A stretch of 64,000 nucleotides of DNA. Source: Lignipirellula cremea. GTDB taxonomy: Bacteria; Planctomycetota; Planctomycetia; Pirellulales; Pirellulaceae. The stretch lies in contig NZ_CP036433.1 in the NCBI RefSeq assembly GCF_007751035.1, positions 8,475,001-8,539,000 of the forward strand, written 5' to 3'. A model generated the notes under the pieces. That model was not told the origin of the DNA, ran no database searches, and saw only the letters and a list, made by a program, of their open reading frames with translations. This document shows positions 1 through 9,286 of the stretch, in pieces. The translations under genes and the position numbers were made by a program. The number at the start of each line of letters is the position of its first letter. Positions within the stretch are counted from its first letter, which is position 1.

Positions 1-376
1 CGCAACGCAGGGAGGAACAGGAAGCAGGCGCACGCTCGCCGCAAGGCGAACCGCCGTCATGCAAAGTCATACGGCTGTCGTCGATCCCTGTCGCCTGGCC
101 CCGACACAACGACCGCCGCTCCCTTCCAGTCTAAAGCAACCGGCCGTCAACGCCAACCATTTCAATGCGGCGCGATTCCGCGCCGCTATTCCCCCCGTCT
201 GATAGGTACTGCCTGACCGATATCACTTTGGCACTGTTGATCTTGCATCACGAATGATTCTGCGAAATCGCCCCATTTGCTTGTCGGAAAGAATAGACAT
301 GTTGGCGTGTGATGGCCGGGTTCAACTGCGGTAGAATCCTATCTTCCCTTCCATGTCACTTTAAGGGCAGCAACAG
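1..376. other. Left-end region without a supported gene
   Basis: No open frame with a credible ribosome binding site is seen here. A minus-strand gene starting near position 60 or 71 (ATG codons on the reverse strand) could run off the left edge, but too little of it is present to judge. Base composition falls from GC-rich to more AT-rich between about 180 and 300, consistent with the boundary of the acquired patch that holds the toxin gene. The last 60 bases must contain the leader of the gene that starts at 377. Confidence 0.4.
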
Positions 377-796
377 ATGGCATTGCAGTTTCACCCTGGC
401 GTTGGCCAGCTACTATATTGCGATTTCGACCAAGGCGGATTTGCGCCACCAGAAATGGTCAAGACTCGACCAGTGGTTGTTATGTCGCGGAAAAACTCAT
501 CGGACATCTGCACGGTTGTCCCGCTATCTGGAACCGAACCGGACCCTTTCGAACAGCATCATCACAAAATGACCCAGGGGTCGCTGCCTGCGAATTTGAT
601 CAACAAGGGTGAATGGTGGGCGAAGTGCGACATGGTAACAACTGTCGCGTTCAGAAGGCTTGACCGAATAAGAGATGGCCGGCATGGGGATGGAAGCCGA
701 AAGTATTACACCGGCAAGATTTCCGCTGCTGACCTGGAGTCCATCAAGCGGGGGGTTCTCTATGCCCTGTGCATGAATGACTTGATTTCTCCCTAG
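377..796 (+). CDS. PemK/MazF-like toxin (YifN-type)
   Basis: This 139-residue protein resembles the PemK/MazF family, whose members are ribosome-independent mRNA endonucleases of type II toxin-antitoxin systems. Family features seen are the N-terminal beta segment ending in CDF, the KTRPVVVMS segment (about residues 28-36) matching the conserved Arg-Pro loop, and the TVVPLSGTEPDP segment (about 45-56). A weak purine-rich site (AAGGG) lies about ten bases before the ATG. No antitoxin gene precedes or follows it, although PemK and MazF toxins usually sit just downstream of a small antitoxin gene. The sequence is less GC-rich than its neighbours, which suggests transfer. A structured RNA-like segment follows directly. 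Family assignment is fairly sure; activity is inferred. Confidence 0.8.
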   Translation: MALQFHPGVGQLLYCDFDQGGFAPPEMVKTRPVVVMSRKNSSDICTVVPLSGTEPDPFEQHHHKMTQGSLPANLINKGEWWAKCDMVTTVAFRRLDRIRDGRHGDGSRKYYTGKISAADLESIKRGVLYALCMNDLISP

Positions 797-811
797 GAAT
801 GCCCGATACTT

Positions 812-935
812 CAAAGGTTCCCCGAAAGGGGCTAGCGAGACTGTGTTAGTAGCACAGCAGGTGCCGGCAAACTTAGGCGATGACAAGCCAACGCCGGTGC
901 CTTGTTAAAGGGGCCTGCAACACAGGCCCCTTGTC
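812..935 (+). ncRNA. Candidate structured RNA downstream of the PemK-like gene
   Basis: Four stems are visible in 120 bases on the plus strand. They are a CCCC-GAAA-GGGG tetraloop hairpin (820-831), a CTGTG/CACAG hairpin (841-857), a ten-pair stem (859-868 with 893-902, including G-U pairs) closing a 24-base loop, and a ten-pair hairpin (908-917 with 923-932) followed by a weakly T-rich tail that could terminate transcription. No reading frame explains it. The order of hairpins recalls phage C4-type antisense RNAs, but that resemblance is from memory and unverified. It begins 15 bases after the toxin stop codon, so co-transcription is possible. An RNA antitoxin role is only a hypothesis. Confidence 0.5.
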
Positions 936-1010
936 ATTTCTTGGTATTTACGCCGCTTTCCTGCCACAGAATCCTCCCTCCAAAGTCTGCCGCCTTCGGC
1001 TACATGCCGG

Positions 1011-2896
1011 TTAGCCGTTCGCGACGACGGGCCAGCCCAGGGCCCACTGCAGGCGGAACTGGGCCTGGTTGTACTCGATGACGGCGTTCAGGTAGGCCCG
1101 ACGGGCGTCTTCTAATGCCCGGATCGACTGCAGCACTTCCAGCGGCAGGCCTTGCCCGTCGCGGATCCGCCGCAGGTTCCGGTCGTACGAATCCTGGGCC
1201 GAGCGGATCGCCTGTTCGGTGATCGAAATCCGCACAGCGCGATGCGTCACCTGGGCATGGGCTTCGGCCACTTCCCGGGCGACCTGGTCCAGAATCCGCA
1301 GCTTGGCGAATTTGGCCTGTTCGACCAGCGCGTTCGACTCCCGGCGGGCGGCCCCTTCGCCGAAACCCAGGTTGCGAATCTCCCAGGTCAGCACGGCGTC
1401 GAAGTCGTAGCGGCTGTCGACGTTGCTGATCGAATCGCCCAGCCCGCCGCCGAAACCGCCGTTGCTGAAGCCCAGCAGCACGCTCGGGATAAAGGGCGAG
1501 TACTGCTGCCGGCGGTACTCTTCACAGGCGGCCGCCACCAGCGACTGGGCTTCTTTAAGCTCGGGGCGGTTGACCAGGCCGGTGCGGATCAGCTCGGGAC
1601 GGTCCCAGGCGACCGGCGCCATATCGAGCGGCAGCACCGTCAGATCCAGCGGCGCAATCGGTTGCGAAGCGTCGATGCTGAGCGCTTGGGCCAGCCGGGA
1701 GGAAGCAATCTCGGCCCGTTCCCGGGCGGACGCATAGCGGTTGTCGACCAGCATCCGTTCCGTGGCCAGGCGGTCCGCGTCCGCCTGCAGGCCCTGTCCG
1801 GTGGCGGCGAAATCGCTCGTCAGCTGAGCGATGGCGGCCGTATGCTGCTGCGTCTCTTCGATGATCTTCAGGTCCTGTACGGCGTCGAGCAGATCCAGAT
1901 AGGCGACCGCGACGGTCAGCAACTGCTGGTTCAACACGCCGTCGGCCGCATGACCGCGAGCCCAGGCCGTCTTCTGCGCGATGGCCGGCTGGAAGATCGC
2001 ATCCGCCAGGTGGAACCGCGCCACGATGCCAGGGTTGGGCGTGGTGCCAGCCCCCGTCGCTCCGGTTCCCAGACCGTACTGGAACGAGTTCCGGTTGACG
2101 TCGACAATCGAACCATCGCTGGCCTGGTAGTTGCCGTCGTGCTGGTCAAAGCTGAAACCAGGCTGGATCGAAGGCAGCCACAACACCTTGGCTCGATCAA
2201 ACCGGGCGTACGCTTCTTGCACGCGCCACTGGGCAAAGCCGACGGCCGGGTGCTGGCCGCCCACCATCGACAGCGCCGTTGGCAGGTTCAGCTCGATCGC
2301 TTCCGGCATCGCCGGAGGTCCATACTCGGCGCCCGACGGACTGGCCACCGGCAAACGGACCGGCTCCCCATTGCGGGTAACCTGGCCTGCCGCGTTTGGT
2401 CCGGCATGGGACGGCGGCGGGACTTCTTCGACCAGCTGGACCTTGTAGTTACGACCATCAACGGTCAGCACTCCACTGACCGGCTCGGCGGGCAACTGCG
2501 AGGGCTCATGACTGACGGTGCGCACCGCTTTTGCGGAACCGCAGGGGGTCCCGCAAGACTTCCCGGAATCGGCTGCCCCGGGAAGGAAGCAGTCTGCACC
2601 GAGGGAGCCGGTACAGAAGCTGGCGCCGCGACAACGGCCGGCGGGCGGACGGTGGGGGAGCTGGCGAACGCAGAACGGCGCTCCTGGTGCGGGAATAGCG
2701 TGTCATGCGCCGGGCCGACCGCAGGCTGCGCAGCGCGGTGGGAAGCGACGGGAATGCTCGACGAAACCGCATCGGCCGAAACGGGCGTTTCCGGGCGGAC
2801 GTTGCCGCTGTACGAGAAGCCCGTGCAACCGGCACAGGCCAGCAGGCCTGCCAGCACCCAGGGTGTTGCAGATTCCAATCGCATCGTTTTTCCCAT
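1011..2896 (-). pseudogene. TolC-like outer-membrane efflux lipoprotein, frameshifted
   Basis: The main frame (from 2525 down to 1011) encodes a TolC-family outer-membrane channel: long amphipathic helices typical of the OEP fold, such as the segments around EEYRRQQYSPFIPSV and YLNAVIEYNQAQFRLQWALG. It starts abruptly without a signal peptide. The missing N-terminus lies in another frame from 2896: a short charged start, a hydrophobic stretch and a lipobox ending LLACAGC, then a Pro/Ala-rich linker. The two frames overlap at 2465-2700. Adding one T to the T-run at 2529-2532 joins them as ...VPQKAVRTVSHEP... into one protein of about 628 residues. It lies divergently from the adaptor and pump genes, whose adaptor gene is also damaged. 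Genuine decay and a homopolymer sequencing error are both possible. Confidence 0.75.
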
Positions 2897-3193
2897 CTCT
2901 GCGAGAACTGTCAGCTGTAATCGAGCGAACGATCACAGCGATTATCTTCGGCAATCCTCTTCTGGCGGATGCGCCAGAAATCCGGGTTCCGCCCGTTTCC
3001 CGGCCTGTTGTCTGCAGTTCGAACGGGTTGTACGAGAATCGCAGCTCGGGAGAACCGGAACGGTCATGCGGGCGGAGCATGGGAGCGAAAGAGCGCCTTC
3101 GGACGTGTTCAACCTGTCGGTGAAGCTCGGCGGCTACTAGACTGGTCGCATTACACAATCTGTACCGCCCTGCCCTTTTGCCTGACGAAATCC

Positions 3194-4519
3194 ATGGTCT
3201 CGCTAAAAACCGTTCGCTACCTGATGGCTGTGGTGGCCGTGAGCCTCCTGCCTGGCTGCGTCCCGCAAAATCCGACCGCCGCTCAGAAACCGGCCGCCCA
3301 ACCAACTCCCGTCCAGACGGTGGCGGTGATGCAGAAGGAGGTTCTCCGCACGACCTTTCAACCGGCGAGCGTCATGGCGTATTACCGGGCCGAAGTACGG
3401 GCCAAAGCGTCGGGCTACGTGAAGTCCGTCGAGGCCGACATTGGCGATCTGGTCAAAGAAGGCGACGTGCTCGCCGTGATCGACGTGCCCGAGCTGCAGA
3501 AACAGCGGGCCATCCTGGAATCTCAAATCGTCCGGCGACAGTCGCTGGAGAAGCGGGCGCAGGCCGGCATCGCGCTGGCGGAAGCCTAGATCCTGGCCGC
3601 CAAGGCCGGCTCCTCCCAGGCCGGTTCGGCCGCCGAGCAAGCCAAGGCGGCCCTGGCCGCGATCGAGTCGGAGTTCGAGCGGACGAACGACCTCGTTGAA
3701 CGGCGCTCGCTGGAAAGCCGCATTCTCGACGAAGTCCGGAAACGACGCGACTCGGAACTGGCCAACCAGCAGTCAATGGCCGCCGCCATTCGCTCCGCCG
3801 AAGCCGCCGAGGCGGTGACCAAGGCCCAGAAAACGGCCGCCGAAGCAGACCTGGAATCGGCCCAGGCCGAAACGGCCGTCGCCCAGCGTCAGCTGGAAGA
3901 GCTTGACGTGCAGATCGCTTACGCCACCCTCAAGGCGCCGTTTTCCGGCATCGTCTCCGAGCGGGCCCTGGACCCAGGCGACCTGGTCCGCGAAGGGAAC
4001 GAAGTCGGCCAGGGGAAGCCGCTGTTCGTGATCTCCCGGATCGATCGCGTCCGCGTCCGCATCCCGGTTCCCGAAGCAGACGCCGCCCTGGTGCAGCGGG
4101 GCGATCCGATCGAGCTGAGTTTCCCCTCGTTCCCGGCGGAAGAAAAACTCCAGGCCAAAGTCACCCGGTTCGCCGGCGTGCTCGACCCGCACACCCGCAC
4201 CATGCTGGTGGAAGCGGAGATCAACAACGTCGACCACAAGCTGTTGCCGGGCATGTTCGGCCAGGCTTCGATCACCCTGTCGCGTCGGGCGGAGGCCAGT
4301 ATGTTGCCGGCCCGTTCGGTGCGGTTTGATGAGTCGGGCCAGGCGTATCTGTACGTGGTGGACGGGGACCAGACTGTGTCCATCGTGCAGGTGGCGACCG
4401 GCGTGGACGACGGCCAGTGGATTGAGATTCTCTCTGGCGTGGAGCCGGGACAAGCCGTGATCGACGCCCATCTGCGACGCTTTGCCGCCGGGGAAAAAGT
4501 AACTCCCCTGGCTCCGTGA
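3194..4519 (+). pseudogene. RND efflux periplasmic adaptor (MFP), interrupted by amber codon
   Basis: One frame from the ATG at 3194 to the stop at 4519 encodes a membrane-fusion protein of about 441 residues, but codon 132 (3587-3589) is TAG. The N-terminus is a lipoprotein signal (hydrophobic segment ending LLPGC). The lipoyl-like half KASGYVKSVEADIGDLVKEG comes next, followed by an Ala/Glu-rich helical hairpin, in which the stop lies, and then the second half with YATLKAPFSGIVSERALDPG and a beta-barrel region. Both sides of the stop match the family without any frame change, so a single base change explains it. Such adaptors link an RND pump to a TolC channel; the pump gene follows 89 bases later. 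If the TAG is real, the product is a useless 131-residue fragment unless the stop is read through or translation restarts at the ATG at 3776. Confidence 0.85.
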
Positions 4520-4608
4520 ATCACCGCCCTGCCCTGCTGGTTGAAACGCATCCCTCCGACATTGCCTGCCTGGTTTGACGCCGCGGGTTCCCGACGACCG
4601 TACGCACC

Positions 4609-7600
4609 ATGATTGAATTTTCGCTGAAGAATCGCTTTGCCGTCCTGGCCGGGGTGCTGGCGCTCTGCCTGCTGGGCGCCGCCGTGATCCCGGGCATCAC
4701 GATCGACATTCTGCCCGACTTCAAGCAGCCGGTGGTGGTGAGCTTTTTCTCCTACCCAGGTCTGCCGACGCTCGACATGGAGAAGTCCGTCAGTTCGCGC
4801 GTGGAGCGGGCGCTGACGCTGGCCGGCAAGATTGAGCACCAGGAGTCGCGCACGGTGCCAGGCGCCGCCGTGATCAAGGTCTTCTTCCAGCCTGGCGCCG
4901 ATCCCAGCTCTGCGATGAACGATATCGTGAACCTGGAAGCCAGCGACATGTTCCACCTGCCGCCCGGCATCGAGTGGCCCTTTACCCTCCGCAGCGAACC
5001 GGCCAACCTGCCGGTCGTGCTGGCCGCCATCTCCGGCGAGGGACTAAGCGAGTCGGAACTTTATAGCATCGGTTATTACGCCGTGCGTAACAAAATGGGC
5101 GGTCTTCCCGGCGTGCAGATTCCGCATCCTTTTGGCGGCAAGTTTCGCCAGATGATGATCTATGTCGAACCGGCCAAACTGCAGGCGATGCATGTCAGCG
5201 CGGCCGATGTCGTCACGGCGCTCAACAAGTCCAACCTGGTCCTGGCCGCCGGCACCGCGCGCATGGGCGGAACCGACTACCAGGTGCATCCCAGGAACAC
5301 TGTGCCGACGGTCGAGGAAATTGAAGCGATCCCCGTCGCCGTCCGCGACGGACGCCCAATCTTTATCCGCGATCTGGGCCGCGTGGTCGACGATGCGGCC
5401 CTGCAGTACAACATTGTCCGCGTGAACGGCAAACGCAGCGTCTACTGCCCCCTGCTCCGCGAACCGGGTGAAAACACCATCGCCGAGGTCGACCGTATTT
5501 ATGATGGCATCGCCAGCGAAATCCCCAAAATGAAGGAACGCGGCGACATCCCCGAGGCGACCGAAGTCACTTTGGTTTCCGACCAGTCGCACTACATTCG
5601 CCAGGCGATGGCCAATCTCTACAGCCAGGTCGGCATCGGCGCCTTGCTGGTGGCGGTGGTCGTGTTCCTGTTCCTGCGGCGCTTCCTGCCCACCCTGGTG
5701 ATTGTGTCGCTGATCGTGCTGGCGATCCTGATCGGCGGGCTCGGCTTCGCTTATACGGGAGAAACGATTAACGTAATGACACTGGGCGGCATCGCGCTGG
5801 CGATCGGCACCGTCGTCGACGCGGGCATTGTGGTGGTGGAGAACATCGTGCGGCACCAGCGGCTGGGCAAGTCTCCGCTGGAAGCGGCCCGGGTCGGCAC
5901 GCAGGAGGTTTCCGGCGCCATCCTCGCCGGCACGATCACCACGCTGGCCGTCTTTTTGCCGGCCGTGTTTCTCACCGGCATGATCCGCTATTTGTTCGCG
6001 CCGCTGTCGCTGGCGGCTGCGTTTACGATTGGCGCCTCGTACTTCCTGGCGCTCACTGTGGTCCCTGCGTTTTGCGCTACGTTTGTGCGTGAACGCGTAC
6101 AGGCGCAGGCCGGCGCTCGTCCGCCTGGCGACAGCGGTCGCGACAATTCCGGCGTGCGGCCGACGGGCTGGTACGGCCGCTTGCTGGCGACCGCCCTGAA
6201 GGCCCCGGCCCTCAGCTCGCTGATCATTCTGGCGGTTGTCGGCGCTTCGTTCGCCTGCTGGCCCCTGATGGGAACGGAGCTGTTCCCCGAGGTCGATGCG
6301 GGCTCCTTTGAGCTGCGGATCAAAACGACGCCCGGCACGGAACTGCCGGCGACCGAACGCCTGGTCGCCCGGCTGGAAGAAACCATCAAAGAGGTCATCC
6401 CGCCCGAGGAAATCGACACGCTGATCGCTAATATCGGTTTGCCCGTCGGCAAGGGCGCCGGGTTCTCGACCGTGCTCAGCTCCAACTCGGGACCGGATAC
6501 GGCCTACCTGATCGTCAATCTCAAACAGGAAGGACGCAGCACGCCGACCGCCGTTTATCTCCGGCAGCTGCGGGAGAAACTGGCGGAAGACTATCCCATG
6601 GAACAGTTCCTGTTCGTCACCGGCGGCATTGTGAACCTGGCCCTCAACGAAGGCGTGCCGACGCCGATCAGCGTGCAGGTGTCAGCCGGTTCGCTCGAAC
6701 AGTGCCGCGCCACCGCCGAACAGGTCGCCCAGGTCGTACGTCAGGTGCGCGGGACGGAAGACGTACAGATCGCCCAGTCGCTCGACTATCCGCAGTTCGA
6801 TGTACAGGTCGACCGCACCCGGGCCCAGTACCTGGGCGTCGACCAGGAGGAAGTCGCCCAGACCATTCTGACCGCGCTTGGCTCCAGCGTTGGCTACGCG
6901 CCGACGATCTGGATCGACCCCAAGTCGGGCGTCGACTTTTTCATGGGCGTGCAGTACGCGTCGAATGAATTCCAGTCGCTGGAGGAGATTCGCAGCATTC
7001 CTCTCTCGCTCACCACGCCCAGCGGCCCGATGACGATTCCGCTGTCGAATGTGGCGACCATCAAACGGATCACTATTCCCGGCGAGATCGCCCATTACAA
7101 CATTGCCCGCGTGAACGATGTGCATGTGAATGTGGCCGGCCGCGATGTGGGCTCGGTCGCCCGCGATGTGGAACGGGCGCTGGCCGGGGTGGAGCTGCCT
7201 TCGGGCGTATCGGTCACGATTCGCGGACCGGTGGAGAAGATGAAGTCGGGCATGAACCTGCTGGGGGTCGGTTTGCTGGTGGCGACGTTGCTGGTTTACC
7301 TGGTGCTGATGGCCCAGTTCCGATCGTTTGTGGACCCGCTGATTATCATGCTGGCCGTGCCGCTGGGACTGGGCGGCGTGCTGGTCGTGCTGTATCTAAC
7401 AAACACCTATATCAACATCCAGTCGATCATGGGCATTCTGATGATGATCGGCGTGGTGGTGAACAACTCGATCCTGCTGGTCGAGTTCGCCAATCGCCGC
7501 CGGGCGGACGGACTCTCGGCCCACGACGCAGCGATGTCGGCCGCGCAGATCCGCCTGCGACCCATTCTAATGACGTCGCTCACGCTGGTCGCTTCGATGC

Positions 7601-7755
7601 TGCCGCTATCGTTTCAACTGGCGCCCGGCAACGAAGCGATGATCCCACTGGCCCGCGCGCTGCTGGGCGGCATGATCGTTTCGACCGCCCTAACGCTGGT
7701 GCTGGTCCCCTGCGTGTACACGCTCATCCACCGCCGCACCCGCCTGGCGGCGTAA
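4609..7755 (+). CDS. RND-family efflux pump permease
   Basis: This intact 1048-residue protein has the usual RND length. It shows an N-terminal membrane helix (about residues 9-29, ending PGITIDILPDF), a first large periplasmic domain, and a run of helices with GTVVDAGIVVVENIVRH (about 400-416), matching the conserved Asp-bearing TM4 region. A second half follows with VGLLVATLLVYLVLMAQFRS and the family signature GVVVNNSILLVEFANRR. RND pumps export drugs, metals or other compounds by proton antiport together with a membrane-fusion protein and an outer-membrane channel. Here the gene follows the adaptor gene, which carries a stop codon. The substrate class (drug or metal) cannot be told from sequence. 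The lack of lesions in so long a gene suggests that partner inactivation is recent, or that the partners are still expressed or replaced. Confidence 0.93.
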   Translation: MIEFSLKNRFAVLAGVLALCLLGAAVIPGITIDILPDFKQPVVVSFFSYPGLPTLDMEKSVSSRVERALTLAGKIEHQESRTVPGAAVIKVFFQPGADPSSAMNDIVNLEASDMFHLPPGIEWPFTLRSEPANLPVVLAAISGEGLSESELYSIGYYAVRNKMGGLPGVQIPHPFGGKFRQMMIYVEPAKLQAMHVSAADVVTALNKSNLVLAAGTARMGGTDYQVHPRNTVPTVEEIEAIPVAVRDGRPIFIRDLGRVVDDAALQYNIVRVNGKRSVYCPLLREPGENTIAEVDRIYDGIASEIPKMKERGDIPEATEVTLVSDQSHYIRQAMANLYSQVGIGALLVAVVVFLFLRRFLPTLVIVSLIVLAILIGGLGFAYTGETINVMTLGGIALAIGTVVDAGIVVVENIVRHQRLGKSPLEAARVGTQEVSGAILAGTITTLAVFLPAVFLTGMIRYLFAPLSLAAAFTIGASYFLALTVVPAFCATFVRERVQAQAGARPPGDSGRDNSGVRPTGWYGRLLATALKAPALSSLIILAVVGASFACWPLMGTELFPEVDAGSFELRIKTTPGTELPATERLVARLEETIKEVIPPEEIDTLIANIGLPVGKGAGFSTVLSSNSGPDTAYLIVNLKQEGRSTPTAVYLRQLREKLAEDYPMEQFLFVTGGIVNLALNEGVPTPISVQVSAGSLEQCRATAEQVAQVVRQVRGTEDVQIAQSLDYPQFDVQVDRTRAQYLGVDQEEVAQTILTALGSSVGYAPTIWIDPKSGVDFFMGVQYASNEFQSLEEIRSIPLSLTTPSGPMTIPLSNVATIKRITIPGEIAHYNIARVNDVHVNVAGRDVGSVARDVERALAGVELPSGVSVTIRGPVEKMKSGMNLLGVGLLVATLLVYLVLMAQFRSFVDPLIIMLAVPLGLGGVLVVLYLTNTYINIQSIMGILMMIGVVVNNSILLVEFANRRRADGLSAHDAAMSAAQIRLRPILMTSLTLVASMLPLSFQLAPGNEAMIPLARALLGGMIVSTALTLVLVPCVYTLIHRRTRLAA

Positions 7756-7777
7756 GGGGCCGAAGGTCAGCGATCTT

Positions 7778-7925
7778 CCTGCAGAACGGGGACTCCTGCC
7801 CGTTCAGGATTGCTCGGTCGAAGCGTAGCCGGCGTCGCAGGAAAACGAGCGGCGCCAACCCATCGTCGTACCGTTTCCGCGCTGCTGCCGTCGAACGGGT
7901 CGGGCAGGAGCGCCCAACCTGCGGA
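7778..7925 (-). repeat. Dispersed intergenic repeat, copy A
   Basis: The reverse complement of this segment matches 43175-43290 over about 115 bases at roughly 80-85 percent identity by eye, with blocks such as GGTCGGGCAGGAGCGCCC in common. Its left end (7784-7805) is a hairpin of arms GAACGGG/CCCGTTC that also occurs in the shorter copy at 10605-10672. The segment fills the space between the pump gene and the AsmA-like gene. No transposase or coding capacity is apparent, so it is called a non-coding repeat. Confidence 0.7.
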
Positions 7926-7950
7926 AGGCTCATCGTCCGGCCGGCAGGCT

Positions 7951-9255
7951 CTACTTCAGCGACGTCGAAGTCGGGCCGAAGGCGCGGGTGTCGGTTCGCG
8001 GGGTGGCGTACGAAGGAATCGGCAGGGCTCGCAGCAAGGGTTCTGTTTCCTGCGTGGCGGGCACCTGGAGTTCGCTGATCGGAGCCAGCATTCGCACCAG
8101 CGAGATCACCGGCGAGGCGGTCCGGGCGCGCTCGACCAGCAAGGGGCCGGAAACATCGCGGAGCAGCACGCCGGCGGCCGAGCAGTTGCCAGACAGCGTG
8201 AGGCCGGCCTGGGAAATGGCGAACCCGACCGACAGCTGATCGTACGGCGCCTGGGCCGGAATCTGCCGGGCGACTTCGATCGGAAACATCTCCGCCGCCG
8301 CCCTGAGCAGTTCGTGGCCGACGACGCCGCCGGGCGAGTTGAGCACGCCGGAGGCTTCGATCAGACGGCCGTTCTCAAAGCGGGCCGGGTGATAGGTGAT
8401 GATCTCGGCCGTGCCGCTGAGCTTGTGCGGGAACTGCTGCGTGACGAGGCGTTCCAGTTCGATCTGCGTGAGGCGGCCGTCGATTTCTCCCTGCCACGAG
8501 GTGGGCGTCAACACCAGCGACGCCTGGCCCTGGAACTCGGCCTTCTCACCCAGGTTCGCTAGTGCAGGCACATGCCGGGCCAGCACCCAGCAGGGCAGCG
8601 GCGTGGAACGAGCGTTATTGAAGTCGATCTGCGTGACCGTCTCGCCGGCGACGCCCGGCTGGCGTGAAGCGCGGAAGGTGGCCAGCTCCGTCAGTTCCAC
8701 ATCGCGGCGACGGAGCTGCAGGGAGATCTCGGCCCGATCGGCCAATTGCTCCAGCCGGCATTCAAAGTCGACAAACGTTTCCGTCTGCACCGGCTCGCCC
8801 GGACGGGTCGGCGCCACAAAGGTGATCCGACGGGCCAGCAAGTGGACCCGATCCTGCAGCCGCGTGCGGCGGAACAGGATCCGCCGTTCGGCCGACTCCC
8901 AGGCGGCCGCCAGCGCTTCGACCCGCACCTCGGGCGACTCGGCCAGCAAGACCAGGCCGTGATCGGTCGTGGCGATTTCCATGCTCTGGGCGCGAGCGAC
9001 TTCCAGGCCCGTTTCCGGATCGCGGAGCAGCAGGTCCTCGACCAGCACCCGCGAAGAAGACGGGAAAGAGACGCGGCCCAGTTCGACAGACAGCCCCAGC
9101 TGGAGCGAGATTTCCCGCTCCCAGTCGGCCGTCCCCTGGGGAGAAAGGCGGGCCGGAACCAGCAGCAGGAGCCACAGGGAAAAGTAAACGGTCGGGCCCA
9201 GACAGAACAGCAAGAAGCCGCCGCGGCAAAGAAATTGTCGTTGTTCCTGCGACAT
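7951..9255 (-). CDS. AsmA-like membrane-anchored protein of unknown function
   Basis: This 434-residue protein starts at an ATG preceded by AAGGA. A single N-terminal membrane helix (about residues 12-34, LLFCLGPTVYFSLWLLLLVPA) is followed by a long beta-rich extracytoplasmic part. The opening after the helix (LGLSVELGRVSFPSSSRVLVEDLLLRDPETG) resembles AsmA/TamB-type proteins, in which a conserved segment describes stacked beta layers, but no specific family is recognised. It lies 31 bases downstream of aroC on the same strand and is probably co-transcribed with it, though no functional link is evident. Similar anchored proteins are frequent in planctomycetes with their elaborate envelopes; that parallel is general knowledge, not proof of function. 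Confidence 0.7.
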   Translation of the reverse strand: MSQEQRQFLCRGGFLLFCLGPTVYFSLWLLLLVPARLSPQGTADWEREISLQLGLSVELGRVSFPSSSRVLVEDLLLRDPETGLEVARAQSMEIATTDHGLVLLAESPEVRVEALAAAWESAERRILFRRTRLQDRVHLLARRITFVAPTRPGEPVQTETFVDFECRLEQLADRAEISLQLRRRDVELTELATFRASRQPGVAGETVTQIDFNNARSTPLPCWVLARHVPALANLGEKAEFQGQASLVLTPTSWQGEIDGRLTQIELERLVTQQFPHKLSGTAEIITYHPARFENGRLIEASGVLNSPGGVVGHELLRAAAEMFPIEVARQIPAQAPYDQLSVGFAISQAGLTLSGNCSAAGVLLRDVSGPLLVERARTASPVISLVRMLAPISELQVPATQETEPLLRALPIPSYATPRTDTRAFGPTSTSLK

Positions 9256-9286
9256 ACGAACATCCTTGTTCGCCGTCTTCAACGGG

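Noticed and set aside
1152-3140. Long plus-strand frame (662 codons) antisense to the TolC-like gene
   Set aside because: It is Arg/Gly-rich and lacks a family match, typical of frames opposite GC-rich genes; the minus-strand frame shows real TolC motifs.
3587-3589. TAG considered as a recoded sense codon
   Set aside because: Several genes in the window end in TAG at the expected length, so reassignment is not supported.
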